Positions 1 through 7,590 are shown, numbered from the stretch's first letter. The stretch is 20,579 bases of DNA from CBDUBS01 sp965365445 (GCA_965365445.1 CBDUBS010000054.1:1-20579); one strand, 5' to 3'. Notes: a model not told the origin generated them from the letters alone. Translations and numbers: made by a program.

Positions 1-733
1 GCCGGGTGAGGACATCCCGCGGCTGTTCGGCGCTGCCGGCAGCGCGCTGTTCGAATTGTTCGGAAAGGAGGACGGGGCCGGCTCGGTGCTGCTCTCCGGG
101 TTCGGCGTAACCCGGCGCATCGGGCTGGACCCCGCCGCCGACCGCCTGCTCGTCAACCTGATCCGGTATGCGGCGTCGCCGGGGCCGCACCATGCGCACC
201 CGCTTATCGAAAACCCGATCCGGTGGGGCGACTACGCGAGCGAGCGCGGGGCGGTCGCCGGGATACGCAACGGCCTGATCGTGCATACCGTGCCGGTCGT
301 CCCCGAGGGCCTGACCGAGCGATACCCGCTCCGGGTGGATCAGGAAGGCTTCGCGTATGCGGGCGGGGGCGGCGGGTGGAATACCCGGCCCTCCATCCAG
401 TACGAACCCGGAGGCCGGCGGCCTTACGGTCCGTACACCTTTACCATCGGCGGATCGTACCGGCTTCTGGACGAATCGAAACAGGAAGGGACCGGGGTGG
501 TGTGGCTCCGAACCCCTGCCGGTACGTCGCAGATGCAGACCGTAGTGCATAACCAGTCCGATGCGCCCGCCGACCTGACCATCGACGTGAACGGCGCGGC
601 CGAAACGGTTACGCTCGACGGCGGCGCTACCCGAACCCTGACCATGTCCGTAACACCCGGGAAAGACGGGTTGGTGGCGCTCCGGTTCCGGGGCGACCGC
701 CGCCTCGTGCTTCTGGAAACCGAATTCAGGTAA
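1..733 (+). CDS. 3' part of a large, probably carbohydrate-active protein (5' end outside window)
   Basis: The reading frame is open from base 2 to the TAA at 731-733, so the gene enters from the left. A TTG at 56 could be read as a start, but the codons before it (PGEDIPRLFGAAGSALFELF) continue without a stop and look like the same protein, so I treat the gene as truncated by the window. The first 60 residues (GSVLLSGFGVTRRIGLDP, then DRLLVNLIRYAA) resemble the end of a glutamine-amidotransferase-like alpha/beta module found in multidomain glycoside hydrolases, where it precedes a beta-sandwich. The rest is rich in Gly, Tyr and Thr and ends in short beta-strand-like segments (TIDVNGAAETVTLDGGATRT). 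It lies 4 bp before the beta-helix gene, so co-transcription is likely. I do not recognise the family firmly; glycoside hydrolase or lyase accessory region is an inference from pattern and context. Confidence 0.6.
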   Translation, partial: PGEDIPRLFGAAGSALFELFGKEDGAGSVLLSGFGVTRRIGLDPAADRLLVNLIRYAASPGPHHAHPLIENPIRWGDYASERGAVAGIRNGLIVHTVPVVPEGLTERYPLRVDQEGFAYAGGGGGWNTRPSIQYEPGGRRPYGPYTFTIGGSYRLLDESKQEGTGVVWLRTPAGTSQMQTVVHNQSDAPADLTIDVNGAAETVTLDGGATRTLTMSVTPGKDGLVALRFRGDRRLVLLETEFR

Positions 734-737
734 ACCG

Positions 738-2657
738 ATGCGTTTTACTTTTCTGCTGGCGCTGCTGGCGTCTGCCGCCCCGGCGCTGCGCGCCCAGCCC
801 GTTACGTACCCCGTTTACGTGGACGCCGCCGGAGGGGATGATGCGCACGACGGCCGCACCCCTGCCACGGCATGGAAATCGCTCGACCGAGTGAACGCAG
901 AGACGTTCGGGCCGGGCGCGCGGATACTGTTCGGGAAAGGCGGCCGGTGGACCGGCGCCCTCGCTCCCGGAGGGTCGGGGTCGGCCGAAGCGCCGGTGCG
1001 TATAGGCGCCTACGGCAGCGGAGCCGCCCCGACGCTCGACGGCGAGGGCAAGGTGTTTGCCGTGGTGCAACTCACCAACCAGGAGTACTGGGAAATCGAG
1101 GACCTGGACATCACCAACTTCGAGGGTAACCCCCCCGCCTCGCCCCGGCGCAAGCTCGGCGTGTACGCGCTCGGGCGCGATGCCGGAGCGGTGCGCCACA
1201 TCGTGCTGCGCCGCCTCACCATCCACGATATCAACGGGCCGCTGGACGACGAGCTGGATAGCCAGAGCCGGTACTACGGCGGCGTGCTGTTCGAGGTGAC
1301 CGGCAACACCATCCCGACGTGGTTCGACGGCATTCTGGTGGAGGATTGCCGCCTTACCGATGTCGATCGGTCCGGCATCTCGACGCGCTCATCGTGGGAG
1401 AACCGCAGCTCCACCTCGCGCTTCGGCGAGGAAGTAGCGCCCGGCGCCCGCGACAACTGGACCCCGAGCCTGAACGTGGTCATCCGGCGTAACACGCTGG
1501 AGCGGATAGGGGGGAACGGCGTGTACCTGCGCGTGGCAAAGGCGCCCCTGGCCGAGTACAACCACGTCGTCAGGGCGGGCCTGAAGATTTCCGGCAACGC
1601 CTTCGTCTGCTTCAACACCGACGACGCCCTGTTCCAGTACAACGATGTCGGGTACACCGTGTTCAACCGCGAAGGGGAAGCATCCTACAACCACCGCGAC
1701 GATACCGACGCCGGCGGCATCGACTCCGACTTCCGCACCAAACGAACCGTCATCCAGTACAACTACCTCCACCACAACGGCGAGGGTGGCGTAGTGGTTA
1801 CCGGCGGGCCGGGCGGCGAGACCACCTACGAACGGTTCAACCTGAACACCGTCGTCCGGTACAACATCCTCGACCGCAACAACCGCGTCGGCATTCACCT
1901 CTCCGGCAGAGCCGCGAACACCCTGTTCTACAATAATACCGTCTACACCGACGCCTCGAACGCCAACGTGAACCTCGTCGATTACACCGCCTGGAGCGGC
2001 GCATGGCCCGAGGGGGATCGGTACTACAACAACATCTTCTTCCACGGCGGAAGCAGCCCGGACTACGTGCTCGGCTCGGCCAGGAGCATCGACTTCGAGC
2101 GCAACCTGTACGGCGGCATCGTCTCCGCCACGGAGCCCGCCTCCGATTCGACGGCCCTGCACGCGGGAGACGTTTTTACCCTGTTCGTCGGCCCCTACGA
2201 CGCGCCCGAAGGCTTCCGGCTGCTCGCCGGCGCGCCGGGCCTCGGTGCGGGCATCCGGCCCGCCTCGTTTTTCACCGATGGGCAACCGGTGCGGGATTAT
2301 TTCGGCACGCCGATTCCGCCCACGGCGCCGCTCGATCTCGGAGCGGCGCAGCGCACCGTAACCACCGGTCTGGGCGATGCGGAGCCCGGTCCGGGCAGCG
2401 CGTCTTTGAAGGTATTTCCCAACCCGGCCTCCGGCCCGGTGCAGATACGTTACACGGCGGCCGGCGCCGAGCCTGTGCGGATCGTGGTATACGACCTTAC
2501 CGGCCGCGAGGTGATGCGTCTGGAGGGGCCTCCCGGCCGCTCGGAAATCAGCCTGGACCCGGCGAACCTGGCGGGCGGAATGTACATCGTATATGTTCAA
2601 ACGGCGGGCGGCGTGCTCGGGATGCAGCCTGTAGTCTTTCTGGGGGGTGCACGATGA
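738..2657 (+). CDS. T9SS-exported right-handed parallel beta-helix protein (putative polysaccharide lyase/hydrolase)
   Basis: A 639-residue protein with a signal peptide (MRFTFLLALLASAAPALRA, cleavage near residue 19). Residues 24-100 have the usual opening of secreted beta-helix proteins (VYVDAAGGDDAHDGRTPATA, then WKSLDRVN and a DGEG turn). Residues about 100-440 carry many short strands with Asn/Asp-rich turns (YWEIEDLDITNFEGN, VVIRRNTLERIGGNGVYL, VIQYNYLHHNGEGGVVV, VVRYNILDRNNRVGIHL), the periodic pattern of PbH1 repeats. Residues about 556-639 form a type A T9SS sorting domain, starting VFPNPASGPVQIRY and including VVYDLTGREVMRLEG and LAGGMYIVYV. The expected location is outside the cell or on its surface. 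Neighbouring uronate genes suggest a lyase or hydrolase acting on a uronic-acid glycan, but no catalytic residues were identified and the substrate is inference. Its stop overlaps the next start (ATGA), so the two are translationally coupled. Confidence 0.85.
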   Translation: MRFTFLLALLASAAPALRAQPVTYPVYVDAAGGDDAHDGRTPATAWKSLDRVNAETFGPGARILFGKGGRWTGALAPGGSGSAEAPVRIGAYGSGAAPTLDGEGKVFAVVQLTNQEYWEIEDLDITNFEGNPPASPRRKLGVYALGRDAGAVRHIVLRRLTIHDINGPLDDELDSQSRYYGGVLFEVTGNTIPTWFDGILVEDCRLTDVDRSGISTRSSWENRSSTSRFGEEVAPGARDNWTPSLNVVIRRNTLERIGGNGVYLRVAKAPLAEYNHVVRAGLKISGNAFVCFNTDDALFQYNDVGYTVFNREGEASYNHRDDTDAGGIDSDFRTKRTVIQYNYLHHNGEGGVVVTGGPGGETTYERFNLNTVVRYNILDRNNRVGIHLSGRAANTLFYNNTVYTDASNANVNLVDYTAWSGAWPEGDRYYNNIFFHGGSSPDYVLGSARSIDFERNLYGGIVSATEPASDSTALHAGDVFTLFVGPYDAPEGFRLLAGAPGLGAGIRPASFFTDGQPVRDYFGTPIPPTAPLDLGAAQRTVTTGLGDAEPGPGSASLKVFPNPASGPVQIRYTAAGAEPVRIVVYDLTGREVMRLEGPPGRSEISLDPANLAGGMYIVYVQTAGGVLGMQPVVFLGGAR

Positions 2658-3490
2658 AGGAAGGATCTTTCCAATCGGGCGGGCTTTTTCGTCTCGACGG
2701 CCGCCGCGCCCTCGTCACCGGCGGCACCGGCGTGCTGGGCGGCGTCATGGCCGACGGGCTGGCCGAAGCCGGCGCCCGCGTGGCCGTGCTGGGCCTGGGG
2801 CAGGCCGAGTGCGACGCACGGGCCCACGACATCCACGAACGGTACGGCGTCGAAACGCTCGGTTACGATGCCGACGTGCTTGATCCGGCCGCTCTTCGGA
2901 AGGTGAGGGACCATCTGCTGGAGCGCTGGGGACCGCCCGACATTCTGGTGAATGCCGCCGGAGGCAACGTGGCCCGCGAACGCACCGATACGGTTTCGTT
3001 CTTCGATGTACCCGAAGGGGCCTTCGAGCAGGCGCTGGACCTGAACCTGCACGGGACGGTCCGGCCCACACGCCTGTTTGCGGCGGCTATGGCCGAGCGT
3101 GGGCGCGGCGTCATCGTCAACGTATCGTCCATGGCGGCCATGCAGGCTATGTCCGGGGCGCCCGGCTACTCGGCGGCCAAGTCCGCCATCGACTCCTTCA
3201 CCCGCTGGATGGCGATGGACCTTGCCAGGCGCTACGGCGACGGCCTGCGCGTGAACGCCATAGCCCCGGGCTTTTTCATAACCCACCAGAACCGGAACGT
3301 GCTCGTCCGCGAGGACGGCTCGTATACGGAGCGTTCCCTGGCCGTACTTGCCAAAACGCCCATGGGACGCTTCGGACGGCCCGAGGAAGTCAAAGGCCCG
3401 CTCGTCTGGTTGTGCTCCGATGCCGCCTCGTTCGTTACCGGCATCGTCGTACCGATCGACGGCGGATTCTCCAGCTTCAGCGGCATCTAG
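2654..3490 (+). CDS. SDR-family oxidoreductase, probable D-mannonate oxidoreductase (fructuronate reductase)
   Basis: A 278-residue classical short-chain dehydrogenase. The ATG at 2654 overlaps the stop of the beta-helix gene as ATGA, which fixes the start; the frame is open further upstream but that stretch lies wholly inside the beta-helix gene. Visible motifs are the nucleotide-binding TGGTGVLGG (22-30), NAAGG (100-104), N131, the SS pair 158-159, catalytic Y172-SAA-K176, PG at 205-206 and a C-terminal VTGIVVPIDGGF. The glycine-rich loop form TGGxGVLGG is common in the SDR subgroup paired with UxuA in Bacteroidota, which reduces D-fructuronate to D-mannonate with NAD(P)H in the cytoplasm. 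The next gene is uxuA, which dehydrates mannonate, and this supports the assignment. A close alternative is another sugar-acid SDR such as a KduD-like enzyme. SDR fold is certain; substrate is inferred from context. Confidence 0.85.
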   Translation: MKEGSFQSGGLFRLDGRRALVTGGTGVLGGVMADGLAEAGARVAVLGLGQAECDARAHDIHERYGVETLGYDADVLDPAALRKVRDHLLERWGPPDILVNAAGGNVARERTDTVSFFDVPEGAFEQALDLNLHGTVRPTRLFAAAMAERGRGVIVNVSSMAAMQAMSGAPGYSAAKSAIDSFTRWMAMDLARRYGDGLRVNAIAPGFFITHQNRNVLVREDGSYTERSLAVLAKTPMGRFGRPEEVKGPLVWLCSDAASFVTGIVVPIDGGFSSFSGI

Positions 3491-3544
3491 CCGGTAACGT
3501 TCCGGTATCCGAATTGTCCTTTTAGCCTGCATCCCTTTATACTC

Positions 3545-4618
3545 ATGAAACTTGGCCTGGGCCTCTACCGCGATTCGCTGACCGAGGAAAACTACCGGTT
3601 CGCCCTGCAAGCCGGCGTTACCCACCTCGTGGTGCACCTGACCTCGTACTTTGCCGGGAAGAACCCGGTGCTCACCTCCGGCGACGCCGACCGGGGCTGG
3701 GGCGCCACCAACGGGCACGGCAAGCTCTGGACCTACGAGATGCTGTCCGAAATCAAGCAAGAGATCGAAGCGCACGGGCTGACGTGGGAAGCCATCGAGA
3801 ACTTCGACCCGGCCCACTGGCACGACGTGCTGCTCGACGGTCCGAAGCGCGACCGGCAGGTGGAGGACATCAAGTCCATGATCCGCGCCGCCGGGCGGGC
3901 GGGCATCCCGATCATCGGGTACAACTTCAGCCTGGCCGGCGTGTGGGGCTGGACGCGCGGCCCCTACGGGCGCGGCGGCGCCGTATCGGTGCGCTACGAC
4001 GAGCGCGACATCAACAAGGATCAGCCCATCCGCAACGGGATGGTCTGGAACATGATTTACGACGAGGACGCCCCCGCCGGGTACGTGGCTCCGGTCTCCG
4101 ACGAGCAGCTCTGGGACCGTCTCCAGCGGTTCCTCGCCGACGTGTTGCCGGTAGCCGAGGAGGCCGGGGTTACGCTGGCGCTCCACCCGGACGACCCGCC
4201 CGTGGATACACTGCGCGGCACGGCCCGCCTCGTAAACCGCCCCGAAAAATACCAGCGGATGTTGGACCTCGCGCCAAGCCGGTCCAGCGCGCTCGAATTC
4301 TGCCTCGGCTCGCTACAGGAAATGCCGCCCGGCCCTATGGACCTCTACGACGCCATCCGGTGCTACGGCGAGCAGAACAAAATCGCCTACGTCCACTTCC
4401 GGAACGTGCGCGGCACGGTGCCCTCGTACCAGGAGGTGTTCGTCGATGAGGGCGATATCGACATGGTGCGGGCCCTGAAAGCCCTGCGCGATGTTGGTTT
4501 CGACGGCGTCATCATCCCCGACCACACGCCGGAAATGTCCTGCGCCGCTCCCTGGCACGCCGGCATGGCGTATGCCCTCGGCTATATCAAAGCCGCCCTG
4601 AAAATCCTGGACGCCTGA
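3545..4618 (+). CDS. uxuA: mannonate dehydratase
   Basis: A 357-residue TIM-barrel protein of the UxuA family, which removes water from D-mannonate to give 2-keto-3-deoxy-D-gluconate (EC 4.2.1.8) in the cytoplasm. The expected metal ligands of the family are visible in order: His214 in LALHPDDPP, Cys253 in LEFCLGS, His284 in YVHFRNVRG and Asp326 in IIPDHTPEM. Other family signatures are YNFSLAGVWGWTR (126-138) and WEAIENFDP (81-89). The length matches the shorter UxuA type (about 350-360 residues) rather than the longer E. coli type. It lies 54 bp after the SDR gene on the same strand with no clear terminator between them, so it probably shares the transcript. With the SDR it completes the fructuronate-to-KDG steps; uronate isomerase and KDG kinase are not in the window. 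Confidence 0.95.
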   Translation: MKLGLGLYRDSLTEENYRFALQAGVTHLVVHLTSYFAGKNPVLTSGDADRGWGATNGHGKLWTYEMLSEIKQEIEAHGLTWEAIENFDPAHWHDVLLDGPKRDRQVEDIKSMIRAAGRAGIPIIGYNFSLAGVWGWTRGPYGRGGAVSVRYDERDINKDQPIRNGMVWNMIYDEDAPAGYVAPVSDEQLWDRLQRFLADVLPVAEEAGVTLALHPDDPPVDTLRGTARLVNRPEKYQRMLDLAPSRSSALEFCLGSLQEMPPGPMDLYDAIRCYGEQNKIAYVHFRNVRGTVPSYQEVFVDEGDIDMVRALKALRDVGFDGVIIPDHTPEMSCAAPWHAGMAYALGYIKAALKILDA

Positions 4619-4648
4619 CAGCGTCGCCCCATCCTTGCCCGCCTTCAC

Positions 4649-4680
4649 ATGGAAACCCCTATAAATAAAAACCACGTTTG
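4649..4680 (+). promoter_or_regulatory. weak candidate promoter for the CBM96-like gene
   Basis: A box CACGTTTG (4673-4680) matches the Bacteroidota -7 consensus TAnnTTTG except at its first base, and 21 bp upstream lies ATG (4649-4651) in place of the usual TTG. The spacing equals that of two better candidates in this window (before 6271 and before 19202). It would give a leader of roughly 90 nt. The match is imperfect. Confidence 0.25.
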
Positions 4681-4690
4681 TCATCAGGGC

Positions 4691-4723
4691 CGGGGGCCAT
4701 TATACAACGGCCGGCGCCCCCCG
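4691..4723 (+). terminator. GC-rich hairpin between uxuA and the CBM96-like gene
   Basis: CGGGGG (4691-4696) pairs with CCCCCG (4718-4723) around an AT-rich loop (ATTATACAAC), with further imperfect GGCC pairing inside. It lies 73 bp after the uxuA stop. There is no T-run after it, so it may be a Rho-type end, a leader hairpin of the downstream gene, or neither. Confidence 0.25.
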
Positions 4724-4774
4724 TAAGCACACACGAAACCACCGGCATCCATACCACCAACTAGAGATAATATC

Positions 4775-5647
4775 ATGAAAAACGGCTACGGTCTTCTCCT
4801 AGCGCTTCTGCTCGCCCTGCCGGGCCTGTCCTCGGCGCAAACCATCCTCAACCCGACCGACGACGCCTACATTCAGTCGTCCGCCGAAACCGAAGCGAAA
4901 GGCACAACCGACCCGAACCGCCTGTGGGTCCGGACGGCCTCGACGCTCACCCGGCTGACGTACATCAAGTTCAACCTCGGCTCGATTACCGGCATCACGA
5001 ACGCCAAGCTTCGCCTCACCGTGGATGCGGCGCTGCCCTCAACCGCCGGGGCTGCGTTTCGCACCGATGTCGTCGCGGCGGCCGGCGACGATTGGAGCGA
5101 GAGCACCATCACGTTTGCCAATGCCCCGGCAGCCGGCACGACGGCCCTGGCCGGCCAGGAGTTCCAGCAACAATCCTCCACCGACCCCGACCAGACCTAC
5201 GACATCGACGTGACGGAGTACGTGCGCGCCCAGGCGGAAGGCGATAAAATCGTCACGCTCGTCCTGCGCGACATGGTGAGCAGCACCGACGTGCGCATCC
5301 ATTCCAAAGAAGCCGACGGCGGGGTAGGCCCGAAGCTGGTCCTTACCGCCACCGGTACGGCGGTCGAGGACGGCCCGGAGGCGCCTGCATTCAGCGCTCG
5401 CCTGAGCGGTCCGAACCCCTCCCGCACCGGCGCGGAAGTAGCCCTGACGGCGGACGCCCCCGGCGAACTGAACGCCGAAGTGTACGACGTACTCGGCCGC
5501 CGGGTGGCCCGCATAGCCGACGGCGCGGTGGGCGCCGGAGCGCGCACGCTCCGATGGGATGCAGGCGATGCCCCGTCCGGTCTGTATTTCGTTCGTATCA
5601 CGCTCAACGGCCGCAGCCTGACCCTGCCCGTCACGCTGGCCCGGTGA
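4775..5647 (+). CDS. secreted CBM96/DNRLRE-domain protein with T9SS sorting tail
   Basis: A 290-residue protein in three parts. Residues 1-21 are a signal peptide (MKNGYGLLLALLLALPGLSS then AQ). Residues about 23-193 form one beta-sandwich module of the DNRLRE/CBM96 type: the opening TILNPTDDAYIQSS, RTASTLTRLTYIKFNLGSI, the NAKLRLTV strand, WSESTITFANAPAAG and the closing DVTEYVRAQAEG with GGVGPKLVLT. Residues about 208-290 are a type A T9SS domain (GPNPSRTGAEVALT, VYDVLGRRVARIADG, APSGLYFVRITLNG). Modules of this type are described as carbohydrate-binding, including alginate binding, and are usually attached to lyases or hydrolases. Here there is no catalytic domain, so the protein may be a surface-anchored glycan-capture protein. 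It is separated from uxuA by 156 bp and probably has its own promoter. Domain assignment is from pattern; the ligand is not determined. Confidence 0.85.
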   Translation: MKNGYGLLLALLLALPGLSSAQTILNPTDDAYIQSSAETEAKGTTDPNRLWVRTASTLTRLTYIKFNLGSITGITNAKLRLTVDAALPSTAGAAFRTDVVAAAGDDWSESTITFANAPAAGTTALAGQEFQQQSSTDPDQTYDIDVTEYVRAQAEGDKIVTLVLRDMVSSTDVRIHSKEADGGVGPKLVLTATGTAVEDGPEAPAFSARLSGPNPSRTGAEVALTADAPGELNAEVYDVLGRRVARIADGAVGAGARTLRWDAGDAPSGLYFVRITLNGRSLTLPVTLAR

Positions 5648-5843
5648 GGGTTGCCGCCTGAAACGAACCCTCCGGGTATTGCTCGCCCTGTCCGGACGGG
5701 TCGCCCCTGCGGCGGCGTAACCCGCGGGGTCCATTCGTCTGCCGCATCACGTGGGGAACCACATGGAGGTGCAGCGCGATCGGCCGATGGTAATCCGGGG
5801 CCGGGGTGCAAACGGCCACCGGACGCATGACGCTGCTCAAGTA

Positions 5844-6000
5844 ACCCGGCCTGCCGGGTGTATGGCGGCCCCGGATGTTTCGGCGTCCGGGGCCGCGTGC
5901 GTTTTACTGGTTGCAGGCGGCAACCCCCTCCCCCTTGCCGATGCCGCATCGGCAAAGGTACTCCCCCTGCCGCCGTCGGCAGACGGCGGTAAAGGGGGAG
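5844..6000. repeat. cluster of five consecutive stem-loops (palindromic repeat cluster or structured RNA)
   Basis: Inverted repeats follow one another with short gaps: ACCCGGC/GCCGGGT (5844-5850 with 5853-5859); GCGGCCCCGGA/TCCGGGGCCGC (5865-5875 with 5886-5896, perfect 11 bp); GTTGC/GCAAC (5910-5914 with 5920-5924); TTGCCGATG/CATCGGCAA (5935-5943 with 5947-5955, perfect 9 bp, 3-nt loop); and an imperfect long one, 5961-6000, with outer arms CTCCCCCT/AGGGGGAG and inner arms CCGCCGTC/GACGGCGG. Their nature is open: a dispersed palindromic (REP/MITE-like) element, a tandem terminator, or a structured transcript. Confidence 0.65.
5865..5908 (+). terminator. candidate terminator of the leftward module
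   Basis: The perfect 11-bp stem at 5865-5896 (GCGGCCCCGGA with its complement, 10-nt loop) is followed after a few bases by TTTT at 5902-5905. The T-run is short and displaced, and the hairpin lies about 220 bp after the stop of the CBM96-like gene. Confidence 0.35.
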
Positions 6001-6203
6001 AGCTTTTGGCTCCCCTCATTTATTTCTTGCTCTCGTCCTTTTCATGCGCCTGTCTCGAGCCGGCCCGGGCGCGTAACGCTTCCGGCGCGATTCGTCGTTC
6101 CGATGCGAAGGCATTCGCGAGCGTGTTTTCGCCATACGAAACGCGTCGCCGGTTCAGCCGGGCGGGCGTCCGGTATGACGCGGCGGGTGAACCGAAGCGG
6201 TAG

Positions 6204-6235
6204 TTGTTATTTTTCCATGGAATGGCGTATCCTTG
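6204..6235 (+). promoter_or_regulatory. candidate Bacteroidota-type promoter for the RidA-family gene
   Basis: TTG (6204-6206), a 21-bp spacer, then TATCCTTG (6228-6235), which fits TAnnTTTG at all but one fixed position. Transcription would begin near 6242, about 29 nt before the ATG at 6271. The same TTG-N21 spacing recurs before the Spy-like gene. Confidence 0.45.
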
Positions 6236-6270
6236 CCGGACCAAAGGCTAACCAACCCTCCGACGCTCCC

Positions 6271-6753
6271 ATGCCCGATCGCATTTCCCTCAGGACCGCC
6301 TCCCTCCTGCTCTGGCTCGCCGTGGCCGCCGCGCCCGACCTCAGAGCGCAGGACGCCCCCTCCGACATGCAATTCCTGTCCTCCCCGGAAACGGCGAAGC
6401 TCGGCCTGCCCTTCTCCGAGGCGGTGCGCGTAGGGGATCTGCTGTTCCTCTCCGGTGTCGTCGGGGTCGAGCCGGGTACGTTCAAGCTGGTTCCGGGCGG
6501 CCTGGAAGCGGAAACCCGGCAGGTGCTCGAAAACATCCGGCGGGTGCTCGAAGAAAACGGCTCATCGATGGACCGGGTAGCCAAATGCACCGTCATGCTG
6601 GCCGACATTGCCGACTGGCCGAAGGTGAACGCCATCTATACGACGTACTTCAGCAAGCCCTATCCGGCCCGAAGCGCCCTCGCGGCGAGTGGGCTGGCGC
6701 TGGGCGCCCGCGTCGAGATCGAATGCATCGGGGTGGCATCGGAGAAGCCGTAA
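6271..6753 (+). CDS. exported RidA/YjgF/UK114-family protein
   Basis: A 160-residue protein. Residues 1-27 form a signal peptide (ISLRTASLLLWLAVAAA then DLRAQ), followed by a complete Rid domain (about 35-158). Family landmarks are SEAVRVGDLLFLSGVVG (49-65), ETRQVLENIRRVLEENG (81-97), the strand KCTVMLADIADWPKVNAIY, and YPARSALA with the conserved Arg134, followed by VEIECIGV with Glu151. Cytoplasmic RidA hydrolyses reactive enamines/imines formed by PLP enzymes; the conserved Arg is the substrate-carboxylate contact and is kept here, so deaminase activity is possible. Export is unusual compared with E. coli RidA, so the physiological substrate is unclear. The start at 6271 is chosen because it begins the signal peptide; the frame is open further upstream to 5875, but that part is low-complexity and crosses the hairpin cluster. 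It converges on the lipoprotein gene 90 bp away. Confidence 0.88.
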   Translation: MPDRISLRTASLLLWLAVAAAPDLRAQDAPSDMQFLSSPETAKLGLPFSEAVRVGDLLFLSGVVGVEPGTFKLVPGGLEAETRQVLENIRRVLEENGSSMDRVAKCTVMLADIADWPKVNAIYTTYFSKPYPARSALAASGLALGARVEIECIGVASEKP

Positions 6754-6799
6754 CCGGCTTCCCCCTCGGGTGATTGCGCCCCCTTACGGGACAGGCTCG

Positions 6800-6844
6800 A
6801 TTCGGGATGTTAAGGCACGGGTGTATCCCGAATTAGCGGGTTTT
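6800..6844. terminator. candidate bidirectional terminator between convergent genes
   Basis: ATTCGGGAT (6800-6808) and ATCCCGAAT (6825-6833) are perfect 9-bp inverted arms with a 16-nt loop in the 90-bp gap between the RidA gene (+) and the lipoprotein gene (-). On the + strand TTTT follows at 6841-6844. The large loop lowers confidence. Confidence 0.4.
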
Positions 6845-7419
6845 CATTGCGGCGTCACCCGGTCGGCGAGCACGTACACGATGTCGCCTTCGTAACCGAG
6901 CCCGGACATATCCACCCCGAACTTCTCCTGCAACTCCCCGACGGCATCCACTTCAACCCATCCGTGCACCCCGACCAGCGATCCTTCCGCCGGCAGCACA
7001 GAGGCGTTTGCGGCCGTATTCCCGCCGGGCGACCCGGATTCCCGGGCGTATCCCTCGGGAGCCAGCACCACCAGCAGGCGGGTATTATGGTCCTCGCGCA
7101 CCGGCCCGCCGGGAGCCTCCGCCGGAGCGCCGGCGGTGGTATCGGGGAGCATTTCGCCGCCGTCCGCCACGATGAAGGCGTTATCGGTCAGCAGCGTCAC
7201 GACGCGCAAACCGGCCAGTGAGGCCTCGTTGCCGTCCAGCATCGTCGCGCCGGGCGAAAGGGTAAGCGCCGAGAGTTCCGTAACCGCCTGAGCTCCCTCC
7301 ACGCCTGCGTCCCCTTCATCCGTTTCCGGGCCTCCGCAGCCGGCCAGAGCCAGCACGAGCGAAAGCGTAAGGAAGCGGCCCGCCCGCCATACGACCTGAT
7401 CCAATAATGGGGTGTTCAT
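6844..7419 (-). CDS. lipoprotein of unknown function with OB-fold-like pattern
   Basis: A 191-residue protein with an N-terminal lipoprotein signal: hydrophobic FLTLSLVLALAGC with lipobox LAGC and lipidated Cys28. The start is well supported by an AGGAGG site 7 nt upstream (complement of 7425-7431), one of the few strong Shine-Dalgarno sites in the window. The mature part begins with an acidic linker (PETDEGDAGVEGAQ). It then shows an alternating pattern, LRVVTLLTDNAFIVADGG, RLLVVLAPEGYA, VGVHGWVEVDAV and VYVLADRV, which suggests a small beta-barrel such as an OB fold. No catalytic motif is visible and I do not recognise a family by name. It diverges from the rRNA methyltransferase gene across a 171-bp gap that contains GGCCGT/ACGGCC inverted arms (7472-7477 with 7482-7487). 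Expected location: periplasmic face of a membrane. Function unknown. Confidence 0.8.
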   Translation of the reverse strand: MNTPLLDQVVWRAGRFLTLSLVLALAGCGGPETDEGDAGVEGAQAVTELSALTLSPGATMLDGNEASLAGLRVVTLLTDNAFIVADGGEMLPDTTAGAPAEAPGGPVREDHNTRLLVVLAPEGYARESGSPGGNTAANASVLPAEGSLVGVHGWVEVDAVGELQEKFGVDMSGLGYEGDIVYVLADRVTPQ

Positions 7420-7590
7420 GCCATACCTCCTGTCTCGTGAATGGGTCATCCCTGTCGGAACGCCCGAAAGGGGCCGTTGTGACGGCCGGAGGGAGCCGCA
7501 AACGCTACGATTCCGGCAAATGCATCGCCATGAATGCTCCGCTTGCCCTATCTTGCGGCCGCATCGTTCACCGTTATTCTCGTCGGGTCC

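Larger units (their letters stand above)
5648..6270. other. non-coding intergenic stretch of about 620 bp
   Basis: No convincing gene lies here. Open frames crossing it have poor amino-acid composition (many Arg, Pro, Ser), no recognisable motif and no good start. The stretch holds a cluster of five stem-loops at 5844-6000 and a candidate promoter for the RidA gene at 6204-6235. In 5648-5843 and 6001-6203 I see nothing further that I can name; 6001-6060 is noticeably AT-richer than its surroundings. Confidence 0.6.

Noticed and set aside
3514..3543. TTGTCC and TATACT boxes with 18-bp spacing just before uxuA
   Set aside because: The -10-like box touches the start codon, leaving no room for a leader; probably chance in a short AT-richer gap.
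2597..4186. Long open frame on the - strand (over 500 codons) opposite the SDR and uxuA genes
   Set aside because: It mirrors the codon pattern of two clearly recognised genes, has no domain motif, and such antisense frames are common in GC-rich DNA.
5875..6270. Upstream in-frame extension of the RidA-family gene
   Set aside because: It crosses the stem-loop cluster and is Arg/Ser/Pro-rich; the signal peptide begins at 6271 behind a promoter candidate.
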